Shown here: positions 26,588 through 34,413 of the stretch, piece after piece
Layout of the letters: the number at the start of each line of letters is the position of its first letter
Numbering within the stretch: position 1 is the first letter of the stretch
Assembly: GCA_017994425.1 (NCBI GenBank)
Contig: JAGOKS010000019.1
Location: forward strand, 1 to 34,591
Reading direction: 5' to 3'
From: Bacteroidales bacterium
GTDB taxonomy: Bacteria > Bacteroidota > Bacteroidia > Bacteroidales > WCHB1-69
DNA length: 34,591 nt
Program-made: the position numbers and the translations under genes
Notes under the pieces: model-generated
Seen by the model: the letters and a program-made list of their open reading frames with translations, nothing else
Database searches by the model: none
Told to the model about the DNA's origin: nothing

Positions 26588-27460
26588 ATGAGAAAGTTAA
26601 TATTTACAAGCGCAACTATTTTATGTATGTTTTCTGCTCTTTATGCTCAAAACGAAAAGAAAGATTTTTCAGAGATTTTTCCTAAAAAAGGAGATTGTTC
26701 CATTGGATTAGATATGGCAAATATCATCCAATTTATTGGAAACAGTTTCAGTGCTAATGGAGCGCCTTCATACCCGAATTATAATATGATTACCCCTTCT
26801 CAAGCATCAATAACATTAAATCCCACATTGTTTGGCAAATACTTTTTAAGCGATAAGCTTGCTCTCAGAGTACGTTTAGGAGTAGGTGTAAATAATACAA
26901 CAACTCGTGCTTATGTCTTTGACGATGTCGCTAATATCGGGAATCCGTTAGGTAATAGTTGGTTAACATCTGCACAGATTGTTGACGAACAGAAATTGCA
27001 AAATACCCAAATAGAATTAGGTATTGGTGCTGAATTTCGCAAGACTTTATGGAGAGTACAAGCATATGCCGGTGCGGAAGTTTTTGCTGCTTATACGTTT
27101 AAAAGAGAATTCTATACCTATGGCAATACCATGAGTGCTACCAATCAAAATCCAACTACATCAGATTTTGCCGGTGGTACCTATAATGCGATTATCAGAG
27201 TTTTGGAAATCAGAGGTGGCAATGCGATAAATTATGGCGGTGCTCTTTATACCGGTGCCGATTTGTTTTTAGCAAAAAACCTATCCATAGGTGCTGAATT
27301 TGATTTATTTGCTTTTGGCACCTATACTACCGAAGAAATTGGTGTAGGCGAAACGTGGAGAGTGGATAAAGTTTATATCGGAGAAAGAGAATTAACACCT
27401 GTTTGTACAGGTTTTGATATTCGACCTACCGGATTCTTGAATTTAAATATTTATTTTTAA
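26588..27460 (+). CDS. Outer-membrane beta-barrel protein
   Basis: A 290-residue exported protein with a signal peptide ending ALYAQ (about residue 21). The remainder is rich in alternating hydrophobic and polar strands with turns (for example LALRVRLGVGVNN, QIELGIGAEFRKTLWRVQAYAGAEVFAAYTF and NLSIGAEFDLFAFGTY), and it ends in phenylalanine, as expected for recognition by the BAM complex. An eight- to ten-strand barrel is likely. No enzyme motif is present. It is second in a two-gene unit behind a lipoprotein and is closed by a perfect-stem terminator. Confidence 0.8.
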   Translation: MRKLIFTSATILCMFSALYAQNEKKDFSEIFPKKGDCSIGLDMANIIQFIGNSFSANGAPSYPNYNMITPSQASITLNPTLFGKYFLSDKLALRVRLGVGVNNTTTRAYVFDDVANIGNPLGNSWLTSAQIVDEQKLQNTQIELGIGAEFRKTLWRVQAYAGAEVFAAYTFKREFYTYGNTMSATNQNPTTSDFAGGTYNAIIRVLEIRGGNAINYGGALYTGADLFLAKNLSIGAEFDLFAFGTYTTEEIGVGETWRVDKVYIGERELTPVCTGFDIRPTGFLNLNIYF

Positions 27461-27490
27461 AAAAGATACATATTTCTTTTTTAACCCTAC

Positions 27491-27523
27491 AACTTCCGGA
27501 AATTAAATCCGGAAGTTTTTTTT
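27491..27523 (+). terminator. Strong rho-independent terminator after the barrel gene
   Basis: AACTTCCGGA (27491-27500) pairs perfectly with TCCGGAAGTT (27508-27517) around a 7-base loop and runs into a T-tract. Its tail overlaps the stop codon of the convergent DUF5686 gene (27522-27524). There is no T-run for the minus strand, so it works in one direction. Confidence 0.92.
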
Positions 27524-29981
27524 ATAAGCTTAAGATAGTTAAAGAGAGTCTGAAGCTGAAATTGTCGAGGATAGTGGGGAGCATATAATGCCCGAAACGG
27601 TAAAAAACACCTATCCCCAATCCAACGATATCTGATTCTCGTATCAGATTATGCAATGCAATGCCGCCCTCAAAATATCCTTTGTTCATGCTATTGAATG
27701 TAATATCTTTGCCTATATGCATTTCCGGATGACGTAAGTCGCCCCAGGCAGCGTGAAACAATAATTGCGGAATAGGTGCTGAGAGTTTGATTTTATATAA
27801 AGTGGGAAATTTCTGTGAGAGATGCAATGATACGTATTTATCGGATAAGAATTCATTGATACGCATGGTGGCAAAGGTGTAAGGGTCGAAGATATCGACC
27901 ATAATCCAGGCACCGTGAATGCCATAAAGGGAAGAATAAGGCAAATCGGTATCTACAAAACCGCCTTTGATGTAGTAAGAAAAATCTCCTATGGATTTGA
28001 TGTAAATGGTTTGTGAGATTTTCACATCTACCCAATTATAAGCAAAATCACTTCCTAAAAATCCTTTAATGCCTCTGCTGTAGAGTAATTCGATTTGTGG
28101 ACGGGAGGTCTCGTTCGATAATCGTAAGTTACCGAAGGTATAGAACGTAGATTTCGACGATATTTTTAAATATAGCGATAGCTCTGCCAAGGTATAGGAG
28201 AAGTTTTTAGTTGGATCATGGGGTAGGAGGGTAAACCGGTAATCGTAAGCTGCCTCGTGCATGGTATAGGAAAAACTTAGTTTCCCTTCCAGCCATCGGT
28301 TAATAATCGAGGAGACTCCAATATCGGTATGTTGGATATAATCATAATCTTTTAATAACTTTTGTGTAATCAATAGTAGGTTGTTAGCTCCTGATAATGA
28401 AAATCGATAGCCTTCGTCGAAACGTTTGTCTACATTGCTTCCTGCTTTAAAAATATCGTGGTAAGCGGATGCAGAGATGCGTAATTTTCTTCTTTTTTCA
28501 AGTAATACACTGCTATGTAATCCCCATTTTAGTTTCAAGTCTTTAAATCCGAAACCCAGATAAGCTCCTATAAGAAAACGTTCGGCTAAGCGGTCGTTGG
28601 TTTCTACGCCTATTCCTAAACGAACAATTTCTTGTCCGTTTAATTTTAATAGTTTATCTATTTTAAAGTCAATCCATTTCACAGGGATTTCACCCGAGAG
28701 TAAGGTCTTAATTATAAAAAGACTTTTGTCGATATCCAGGTCTTTGGGGATGGTATCCCAAAACAAATAGGTTTCTATTTCTTTGGAATTGATGGGCTCA
28801 TCTCTGTAAGCAGCTAAAATAGAATCGCTTTTTCGTTCGTAGGCTTCCGGAGAGTCCATTAACAATTCATCGCTGATAAATTGGCTGTTTTTTAAAGGAA
28901 CATCAACGACAATGTTTTTGTTTCTTATGGATGAATAAGTGGTTATCGGCATTGAGTTGACAAAAACACTGAAATTTAATTTGGTAAAGGTGTATTCGGG
29001 GAACCAATATTTTCCGGCTATTTTTTCGTAATGTTGATGTGTTACCACGGAGATAATTTCCGATTTAAAGATAGGCGATGCCATTACATCTTGTACTGCC
29101 CATCCATCGGAGTGTATGGTCATTTCTCCTGTTATTCCTTGAAAATCTTTGTTTTCAAAGGGTTTGAATGAAATAGTAAAGAGAGTGTCTTTCCCGATAT
29201 AGGTAGTATCTTCTATCCAAAAGAAGTAATGGTTGAAATTTTTATCGGAAAGCGGATTCACGAAAGTAGTGAATAAAAGGGTGTAGTTGTCGTCGTAAAA
29301 AGAGAAAGACTGCATTTGAGTAATCAGTAATTGAAAAATGGGGTCTTTGAATCCGGATATTTTAGATGCCAACAAGATGTCGTTTTTCTTACCCGGGAAT
29401 TTATAATTACGCTCTATTACAGATTCCTGCAAAAACAGATGTTGGGATTGCATTACTTTATACAGTTCCATTTGATTGGATGCCGTATCAACAGTATCAA
29501 GGAAGAAAACTTGGGAAAGGCTGTCGTTGACGGTTTCCGATGAGAAAAAGGTTTTGGTGTATTGTTTTGCCTGGTAGGATGGGTAATAATAGGGGTTGTT
29601 GTTTTTGATATTATCGTGAACCAATCGCAATATCCGATGTGCCGGATTTTCTTTGGCAACAATACGCGCTTCGGATAATTCGGTAATTTTCGGTTCCAAA
29701 TAAAAACGTGCGTTGTTTTGTTTAGAGGAAATGCGTTGATGCAGCGTTTCATAGCCTATGCACGAGATACGGATGCTGTCGCTTGGCTTGTCGGTAATTA
29801 AAACAAATTTGCCGTTTATATCGCTTACGGTTCCTGTTTTTAATTGCGGCACCCAGATGTTTACAAATTGCAAGGCTTCTTTGGTTTCTTTATCATAAAC
29901 ATAACCGATGAAACGATATTTTTGTGCCGATGTTGATAACAGAATAGTTATCAATAGTCCTAAGGTGAGAAGTTTTTTCAA
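27522..29981 (-). CDS. DUF5686 outer-membrane protein with carboxypeptidase-regulatory-like domain
   Basis: An 819-residue outer-membrane protein typical of Bacteroidota. A signal peptide (about 1-19, ILLSTSAQ) is followed by an Ig-like CarboxypepD_reg domain (about 22-95: FIGYVYDKETKEALQFVNIWV, SDINGKFVL and IRISCIGYE), as at the N-terminus of TonB-dependent receptors. It is followed by the DUF5686 region, whose later part has amphipathic strands of a barrel. The C-terminal residue is not phenylalanine (it ends LTILSL). The role is unknown; proteins of this type are often linked with nutrient or cell-envelope stress loci. The gene stands alone, with a promoter at 30019-30026, and converges on the barrel gene. 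Confidence 0.85.
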   Translation of the reverse strand: MKKLLTLGLLITILLSTSAQKYRFIGYVYDKETKEALQFVNIWVPQLKTGTVSDINGKFVLITDKPSDSIRISCIGYETLHQRISSKQNNARFYLEPKITELSEARIVAKENPAHRILRLVHDNIKNNNPYYYPSYQAKQYTKTFFSSETVNDSLSQVFFLDTVDTASNQMELYKVMQSQHLFLQESVIERNYKFPGKKNDILLASKISGFKDPIFQLLITQMQSFSFYDDNYTLLFTTFVNPLSDKNFNHYFFWIEDTTYIGKDTLFTISFKPFENKDFQGITGEMTIHSDGWAVQDVMASPIFKSEIISVVTHQHYEKIAGKYWFPEYTFTKLNFSVFVNSMPITTYSSIRNKNIVVDVPLKNSQFISDELLMDSPEAYERKSDSILAAYRDEPINSKEIETYLFWDTIPKDLDIDKSLFIIKTLLSGEIPVKWIDFKIDKLLKLNGQEIVRLGIGVETNDRLAERFLIGAYLGFGFKDLKLKWGLHSSVLLEKRRKLRISASAYHDIFKAGSNVDKRFDEGYRFSLSGANNLLLITQKLLKDYDYIQHTDIGVSSIINRWLEGKLSFSYTMHEAAYDYRFTLLPHDPTKNFSYTLAELSLYLKISSKSTFYTFGNLRLSNETSRPQIELLYSRGIKGFLGSDFAYNWVDVKISQTIYIKSIGDFSYYIKGGFVDTDLPYSSLYGIHGAWIMVDIFDPYTFATMRINEFLSDKYVSLHLSQKFPTLYKIKLSAPIPQLLFHAAWGDLRHPEMHIGKDITFNSMNKGYFEGGIALHNLIRESDIVGLGIGVFYRFGHYMLPTILDNFSFRLSLTILSL

Positions 29982-30018
29982 TGTATTAATGTTAGTATAT
30001 GTATAATTAATTTTTTTG

Positions 30019-30026
30019 CAAAATTA
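30019..30026 (-). promoter_or_regulatory. -7 element for the DUF5686 gene
   Basis: Minus-strand TAATTTTG fits TAnnTTTG, 38 bp upstream of the ATG at 29981. Confidence 0.45.
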
Positions 30027-30086
30027 CTAAATTAACTTTACGGAAAGAGAAAATGTTAAAAAAATGTGAATAGTGAAAAATGTCGC

Positions 30087-30149
30087 GAGTCCCGTGTCCC
30101 GAGTGCCGAGAAAAGAGTGAAGAGTGAAGAGTGAAGAGTGAAAAGTGAG
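30087..30149. repeat. Heptamer repeat array I
   Basis: Nine consecutive 7-bp units in one register: GAGTCCC, GTGTCCC, GAGTGCC, GAGAAAA, four identical GAGTGAA and AAGTGAG. The register is perfect, but the unit changes from GC-rich to A-rich along the array. Confidence 0.85.
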
Positions 30150-30166
30150 TCAACGCATTGAAAAAC

Positions 30167-30228
30167 TGATAGCTGATAGCTGACAGCTGAGAGCTCTTCT
30201 CGGGACTCGGCACTCGGGACTCGGCACA
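30167..30228. repeat. Heptamer repeat array II
   Basis: Consecutive 7-bp units: TGATAGC twice, TGACAGC, TGAGAGC, TCTTCTC, GGGACTC, GGCACTC, GGGACTC and a partial GGCAC. The last part is the inverse complement of the GAGTCCC/GAGTGCC units in array I, so the two arrays could fold into a long imperfect hairpin. A 16-bp piece, CTGACAGCTGAGAGCT, recurs at 30235-30250. Confidence 0.8.
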
Positions 30229-30451
30229 AAAACACTGACAGCTGAGAGCTATTTTTTCGTGCCGAAAAAATGGAGTGGGGGATGGTTAACGTTTTGGCGG
30301 TATGTTTTTGTTGCCGATTTCGAAGCACTTCACTGTCAAGTTACACCGACTTTTTTATGAGTCACAAACGTTCGAAAACCCCTGAAACCCGCATGTACTA
30401 TACCATGTGTTAGCATTTCGGTGGTTTTCATTCCGCTATTTATTTCATTGT

Positions 30452-31861
30452 TCATTTATTCCCTTGTATTAAATACCAATCTACCCAAGCGTCTAATTGA
30501 CTTACCGAATTTGGGCGAAGCAAAATTTCTCGTTTATCATTGAGCAGATAAATGGTCGGCGTGGCAAATACATAATAGGATTTTACAATATCACTTTCCC
30601 ATTTTTGATAATCGCAGATGCTGATAAATGGGAAAATTCCTGCAAAGCTTTTAAATATCTTCTCGCTTTCGTCAAGTGAAACAAAAACAACTTCAACACT
30701 TTGTTCTTTCCATTTTTTATAAAGACCTGAAATTTTTGAAAGTTCTTGTGGACATTGCGGACACCAACTTGCACCAAAAACCACTACGATATAATTGCTT
30801 TTTATGTCGGATAAACTTTGGGGAATATTACTTGTTACGTAAGCCGGAGCGAAAACATCGCTTTTAAATTCAATATCCGGTGCTGTATTACCTTTTTTCA
30901 TGGCACGATAACTCTCTAATTGCGACGCGAAATCGTCATTGAGCACACACGACTTTTCGTTTAGCAGTTTTATTGCAAGGTATTCCGATGCGGTAAATAA
31001 GCTGCGTTGTTCCAAAAACTTAAACAAATGTTCGGTAATCTCATTTAGTTTTTTCTCATCGGTCAATAAATTCTCAAGCATACTATTAATAGAAACCTGC
31101 ATTTCGATATATACAGAATCTAAACTTCGACCACTGTTTTCTATTAACCAAAAATGACTTTCTATCACATCAGCCAGTAAACCACTTTTTTGCAAACGGG
31201 GGTCGGTATAATCTATTTTACGGAATGATACTAAGGTAGCCGGTATTTCTTCGGTGCGGTATTGGGCAATGGTAGAAACCAAGCTTACTAATTTGCGGAG
31301 CGGTAAATAATAGCTTACATACGAACCCTCGGGTAAATTTGCCAAAAACAGGCTGTCTTCCACTTTTATACGTTTCTTTTCAGTTTCAATGGCTTGTTTG
31401 GGTACTTGCTGTGTAGAAAAAAGCGTATCGAGATTATAAATTTTGGTAAGATAATCCCATGCACTTAAGCATTGTTCCCTGCGTGGATGCTGGGTAGCAT
31501 ATTGGTCGAAAACTTGGTTTTGTTTGCCTTGAATGATTTTGATACTTTCTGTTACTTCAAAGCTTATTCCTGATAATTGCAGGTTTTCGTTTTCGGCAAG
31601 TATAACGACAAAAGATTTGTTGTTTTCCGATAGTAAATATCCCATACCAAAATCTTCTTTTCCGAACGATAAACTAAATTTCCCTTTGTCATTGGCTTGT
31701 GTGCTATCAATAACATAAGTATCAAATCCATTAAAGCCTACAAGTTTAATTTGCTGCTTGGCAATACCGGAAAATGTGCCTGTAATATTTTGGCTACTTG
31801 CGTGAAAGCTTGTGAATATGCTGATAATTAGTAGAAAGTTAATAAAGTTTTTAAAGTTCAT
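30452..31861 (-). CDS. TlpA-like thioredoxin-fold protein with DUF4369-type N-terminus
   Basis: A 469-residue exported thiol-disulfide protein of the Bacteroidota TlpA-like type. A signal peptide covers about residues 1-23. Residues about 25-120 resemble the DUF4369 beta domain (GTFSGIAKQQIKL, GKFSLSF). A helical middle section follows. The thioredoxin domain lies at about 325-469, with the redox motif WCPQC (366-370) and the cis-proline segment FATPTIYLL. Periplasmic disulfide reduction or cytochrome maturation are the usual roles; none is specified here. The start codon lies inside a direct repeat of 18 bp (31849-31866), and the first residues, MNFKNFINF, are encoded by AACTTT-type repeats, which is unusual. 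The upstream neighbour is the IVP-family gene. Confidence 0.85.
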   Translation of the reverse strand: MNFKNFINFLLIISIFTSFHASSQNITGTFSGIAKQQIKLVGFNGFDTYVIDSTQANDKGKFSLSFGKEDFGMGYLLSENNKSFVVILAENENLQLSGISFEVTESIKIIQGKQNQVFDQYATQHPRREQCLSAWDYLTKIYNLDTLFSTQQVPKQAIETEKKRIKVEDSLFLANLPEGSYVSYYLPLRKLVSLVSTIAQYRTEEIPATLVSFRKIDYTDPRLQKSGLLADVIESHFWLIENSGRSLDSVYIEMQVSINSMLENLLTDEKKLNEITEHLFKFLEQRSLFTASEYLAIKLLNEKSCVLNDDFASQLESYRAMKKGNTAPDIEFKSDVFAPAYVTSNIPQSLSDIKSNYIVVVFGASWCPQCPQELSKISGLYKKWKEQSVEVVFVSLDESEKIFKSFAGIFPFISICDYQKWESDIVKSYYVFATPTIYLLNDKREILLRPNSVSQLDAWVDWYLIQGNK

Positions 31862-31866
31862 AAAGT
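31849..31866. repeat. 18-bp direct repeat, left copy
   Basis: TTTTAAAGTTCATAAAGT is identical at 31849-31866 and 32245-32262, on either side of the four-helix-bundle gene. The surrounding bases (31838-31898) are also rich in AAAGTT units. Confidence 0.85.
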
Positions 31867-31887
31867 TGAAAGTGTAAAGTTAAAAGT

Positions 31888-32232
31888 TTATAAAGTTTTG
31901 ATTAGACCTGATAGTATTTTAGAAATCTCTTCTGATAGAGCAAAAAGAGTATTAAAATCTTTTTCTGATATTTTATTCAATTCTCTTGCTAAGTAAAGCA
32001 TAGAGCGAACTTCGCCACATGAACCTTTGGCTATGTATAGAAATTGTTTGAATTCTTTATTGCTTCTGCGTTCAAAACCTTCTTCAATGTTATTCATTAC
32101 AGAAACTGAAGCTCGCTGTATCTGCTCTTTAAAACCAAAATCCTTGCTTTCTTCAAACAATCTGTATATTTGAACAGTAAGTTCTTTTGCTTTTTGCCAT
32201 GCAATAATATCCTCAAATCTCTCAATCCTCAT
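31888..32232 (-). CDS. Four-helix-bundle protein (23S rRNA intervening-sequence protein family)
   Basis: A 114-residue protein of the IVP/four-helix-bundle family (TIGR02436 type). It opens with the family hallmark FEDIIAWQKAKELTVQIY and continues with FGFKEQIQRASVSVMNNIEEGFERRSNKEFKQFLYIAKGS (in parts), then EVRSMLYLARE. Relatives are found inside 23S rRNA intervening sequences and as free-standing genes in Bacteroidota; they form pentameric helical bundles and their function is uncertain. No rRNA sequence is seen around it here. The gene is bounded by 18-bp direct repeats and AAAGTT-rich sequence, which looks like a small inserted cassette between the FISUMP and thioredoxin genes. Confidence 0.9.
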   Translation of the reverse strand: MRIERFEDIIAWQKAKELTVQIYRLFEESKDFGFKEQIQRASVSVMNNIEEGFERRSNKEFKQFLYIAKGSCGEVRSMLYLARELNKISEKDFNTLFALSEEISKILSGLIKTL

Positions 32233-32244
32233 ATTTTATTCAGG

Positions 32245-32262
32245 TTTTAAAGTTCATAAAGT
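32245..32262. repeat. 18-bp direct repeat, right copy
   Basis: Second copy of TTTTAAAGTTCATAAAGT, 396 bp from the first and directly upstream of the four-helix-bundle start. The following sequence to about 32300 contains further AAAGTT and ACTTT units. Confidence 0.85.
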
Positions 32263-32304
32263 AGAAAGTTAAGAAGCTTTCCACTTTACGAACTTTCAAC
32301 TCAA

Positions 32305-33723
32305 TTAATCCTTAAGACAGCGGACAGGAAGGCCGTACACACGGTCGAGTGATCCATTGGTGTAGCCATTGTTACTGCTGAAGAACAGGATGTAGGCGAA
32401 GTCACTAACTACCGTACTCGACCAATATTGGCCGTAGCTACCCGCATTACTGAGCGTGGCAATGCCATTGCGTAAGCCGGCCAAGGGCAATTTAAGCGGA
32501 GAGGCAAAAGCTCCGGCTGCGTTATTACTACTCCAACTTGTACGCTCAGCAGCCCACTCGGCTATGGTTGGTAAGCGGTAACCGCTTGGGCAGGGGTTAT
32601 TGGTTCCGCTTACACCCTGCCAAAGGTTGTTGTTTTGTGGGTTGCGCCAATCCCAAGGGTAACTGCCATTGGTTATAAAATTTCCATGTCCGGGACTATT
32701 ACTTGTTGCCAACGTAGTTGTTGTACCGGAGTTGCGTTTTTCGTGCCCGTCTGTTCCACGTCCCCACTGATAAAGGTCGCCATAAGCAAGGGTATCGGTA
32801 CTGCTGGTTGCTACCCGAGAAGCACCAAGGTTGCGTTCCATCCAAATCTCACCGGTGGTGGGGTTATACACATCTGTTGGTCCTATTACGGTTGTCCATG
32901 TTGGCACACCTCCTACAAAACTTAACATTTGCCCTTCGTTACCGGCTGCCACGATTACCCATGCTGTGTCATTCCAATAAGCCATATCACCTGCATTACC
33001 GGAGGTTGGCAATTCAATTTCGTTGGTAACAGAACTGTCTTTTTCATAGGTAAGGTAGCCTGCATCATTGGCAAAGGCACTTACGTTGGTCGGTTTTCCG
33101 GTCAGGCTGCTGTATTGACCGTCGAAGCCGGCAGGAAGTTTTATAAACCCTCCATTACTGAGAAAAACAGTATCGTTGCTGATGCTCAAGGCTTGGATTT
33201 CATTAATAACGGAACTGTCTTGCTCTACATCCAATTTATTATTCCAATTTATTATATCACCGGAAGTTATCCCATTTGCAGGGGAAGCAACAAATAAAGG
33301 ATCAGTTTCATTTGTAACTGTTTCCGCAGTTTTTGCATGCAAAGCATAAGGCACACTCAATAATTGGCTTGTCCCTGTAATGGTGTATGTTGTCCCGCCG
33401 TTAATATCTGTTTCTGTTTTAATGAAATACAATCCGTTTCCCCAATCAATAGTTGCAAAATCGCCATTTACAACTGTGCCACCACCTATTTCAATGCTTA
33501 CTAATCCATTTGCATTCGTTGTTGGCTTTTGTGTCTCTACGTAAACAGCTGTACCGCTTGCAGAACCTTGTAAAATACTAATTTGCATGCCAATTTGCGT
33601 GTTAGTTACTAAGGCATTACTACTATTGCGGACAACAGCCTGATAACTTATTTTGTTGGGACTTTGTGCCCAAACTGTTGCCGTTAATAATACAGCTAAT
33701 AAAAATGTAAATACTTTTTTCAT
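32305..33723 (-). CDS. FISUMP-domain surface protein with tail-fibre-like middle
   Basis: A 472-residue exported protein. A signal peptide ends TVWAQ (about residue 20). Residues about 21-130 are a beta domain seen at the start of many Bacteroidota surface proteins (ISYQAVVRNSSNALVTNT to LLSVPYALHAKTAE). Residues about 130-270 have phage-tail-fibre-like turns (SSLTGKPTNVSAFANDAGYLT) and repeated DSSV-NEI segments. The C-terminal part (about 280-472) is the Fibrobacter succinogenes major paralogous (FISUMP) domain: GEIWMERNLGASRVA, YGDLYQWGRGTDGHE, CPSGYRLPTIAEW, YWSSTV and the end GLPVRCLKD. Function unknown, probably cell-surface. It follows a frameshifted T9SS-tail gene by 12 bp, with an AGAGG ribosome-binding site before its ATG. 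Confidence 0.88.
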   Translation of the reverse strand: MKKVFTFLLAVLLTATVWAQSPNKISYQAVVRNSSNALVTNTQIGMQISILQGSASGTAVYVETQKPTTNANGLVSIEIGGGTVVNGDFATIDWGNGLYFIKTETDINGGTTYTITGTSQLLSVPYALHAKTAETVTNETDPLFVASPANGITSGDIINWNNKLDVEQDSSVINEIQALSISNDTVFLSNGGFIKLPAGFDGQYSSLTGKPTNVSAFANDAGYLTYEKDSSVTNEIELPTSGNAGDMAYWNDTAWVIVAAGNEGQMLSFVGGVPTWTTVIGPTDVYNPTTGEIWMERNLGASRVATSSTDTLAYGDLYQWGRGTDGHEKRNSGTTTTLATSNSPGHGNFITNGSYPWDWRNPQNNNLWQGVSGTNNPCPSGYRLPTIAEWAAERTSWSSNNAAGAFASPLKLPLAGLRNGIATLSNAGSYGQYWSSTVVSDFAYILFFSSNNGYTNGSLDRVYGLPVRCLKD

Positions 33724-33772
33724 TATTTATCCTCTTTAATTTTTAACAATTTTAAATGTTTTTACTTCTTGA

Positions 33773-33790
33773 GACGCAAAATCTTGCGTC
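33773..33790. repeat. 18-bp palindromic repeat, copy 1
   Basis: GACGCAAAATCTTGCGTC: 7-bp arms with a 4-base centre, in the restored reading frame of the sorting tail. The flanks (GA before, TTTACG after) also resemble copy 2. Confidence 0.85.
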
Positions 33791-33904
33791 TTTACGGTTA
33801 CTTTTAGAAAGTAAGTGGCAGGGGCGAGATTATTCATTTCAATGCGTGTTAGTTGGTTGATGATTGGTATTTTTTGTAATAATTTTCCGTTGAGGTCGTA
33901 TAGA

Positions 33905-33922
33905 GACGCAAAATATTGCGTC
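33905..33922. repeat. 18-bp palindromic repeat, copy 2
   Basis: GACGCAAAATATTGCGTC differs from copy 1 at one central base, with similar flanks (AGA before, TGTACG after). The two copies are 132 bp apart, a multiple of three, and both read through as coding sequence. Confidence 0.85.
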
Positions 33923-34309
33923 TGTACGATGGATTGTATCTCCAGTGTAAGATATCATCGGTGGGATTGGGGAAAGCCGACAGTAAAAGGTTTATGTCTT
34001 TGGCTTCTTCAATTCCAATTACTACTGAGATTTCGTAGGGTTGCTGTACGCCTTCCGCTACGGAACCATTTGTGCCGATGTGGGTGTTATACATAACTTG
34101 TCCAACGGAATAGCTTACTGTACCACCGCTGCCGGAAGCATTGCCACCTGTGGCATTAATGTTTTCTTGTGCTTGTAATCCTGTTAGTCCAAGTCCTAAC
34201 AAGAGTACGGCAATTAGTTTTATTTTTTTTTGTGTCATTTTCATTCTCTTTTTTTATGATAGTTTAATATTTAGGATGTTTTTTATTTTTTTAACAAAAA
34301 TTTATTTTG

Positions 34310-34317
34310 CAAAAATA
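34310..34317 (-). promoter_or_regulatory. -7 element for the T9SS-tail/FISUMP unit
   Basis: Minus-strand TATTTTTG fits TAnnTTTG, 65 bp upstream of the ATG at 34244. Confidence 0.45.
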
Positions 34318-34385
34318 AACATTTTTTAAATATAAAGGGAAAGAGAAACCTTTCCAAACCGATAGCTTATACCGGTTATTTTTTA

Positions 34386-34412
34386 GGGTTACTGTCCTAT
34401 TTTTTTAGACCA
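34386..34412. mobile_element. Isolated copy of the IS3-type terminal repeat
   Basis: The 26 bp at 34387-34412 match 95-120 at 25 positions and are in the same orientation. On both copies the outside (right) begins CTTTAA. No transposase is seen to the left, where the minus-strand T9SS-tail gene and its promoter lie. It is thus an orphan end: a deletion remnant, or the other end of an element of which the rest was replaced. Confidence 0.65.
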
Positions 34413-34413
34413 C

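Larger units (their letters stand above)
29982..30451. other. 470-bp intergenic region with heptamer repeats
   Basis: No gene was called. It holds the promoter for the DUF5686 gene, two arrays of 7-bp repeats (30087-30149 and 30167-30228), two copies of a 16-bp sequence (30180-30195 and 30235-30250), and a 9-bp perfect stem with a 3-base loop (ATTTTTTCG at 30251-30259, CGAAAAAAT at 30263-30271). The remaining 180 bp toward the thioredoxin gene shows nothing I can name. Confidence 0.75.
33736..34244 (-). pseudogene. Frameshifted small secreted protein with T9SS C-terminal domain
   Basis: The uninterrupted frame gives 131 residues: a signal peptide (LLLGLGLTGLQAQ), a glycine-rich segment (SGSGGTVSYSVGQV, then VAEGVQQPYEI) and the start of a sorting tail, LSAFPNPTDDIL. 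It then runs out of phase. In the next frame the tail continues coherently as TLEIQSIVQTQYFASLYDLNGK (seen in parts) through NNLAPATYFLKV to KTFKIVKN and a TAA at 33738-33736. One base is therefore missing near 33946-33951. The restored product would be about 169 residues, a type IX secretion substrate. A sequencing error is possible. The two 18-bp palindromes fall inside the restored tail. The FISUMP gene begins 12 bp after the restored stop. Confidence 0.78.

Noticed and set aside
30087-30250. CRISPR array
   Set aside because: The period is 7 bp, there are no 25-40 bp repeats with unique spacers, and no cas genes are present.
30056-30328. A 90-codon minus-strand frame in the heptamer region
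   Set aside because: It encodes only repeated peptides created by the 7-bp units, with no homology or ribosome-binding signal.
30395-30425. Integron-like attC core (TGTGTTAGCA)
   Set aside because: Only one core-like box is seen. No paired inverse core or fold-back arm is present upstream, and no integrase is in the window.
31888-32232. An intervening sequence inside a 23S rRNA gene
   Set aside because: The protein family is found there, but no rRNA sequence flanks this copy; both neighbours are protein genes.
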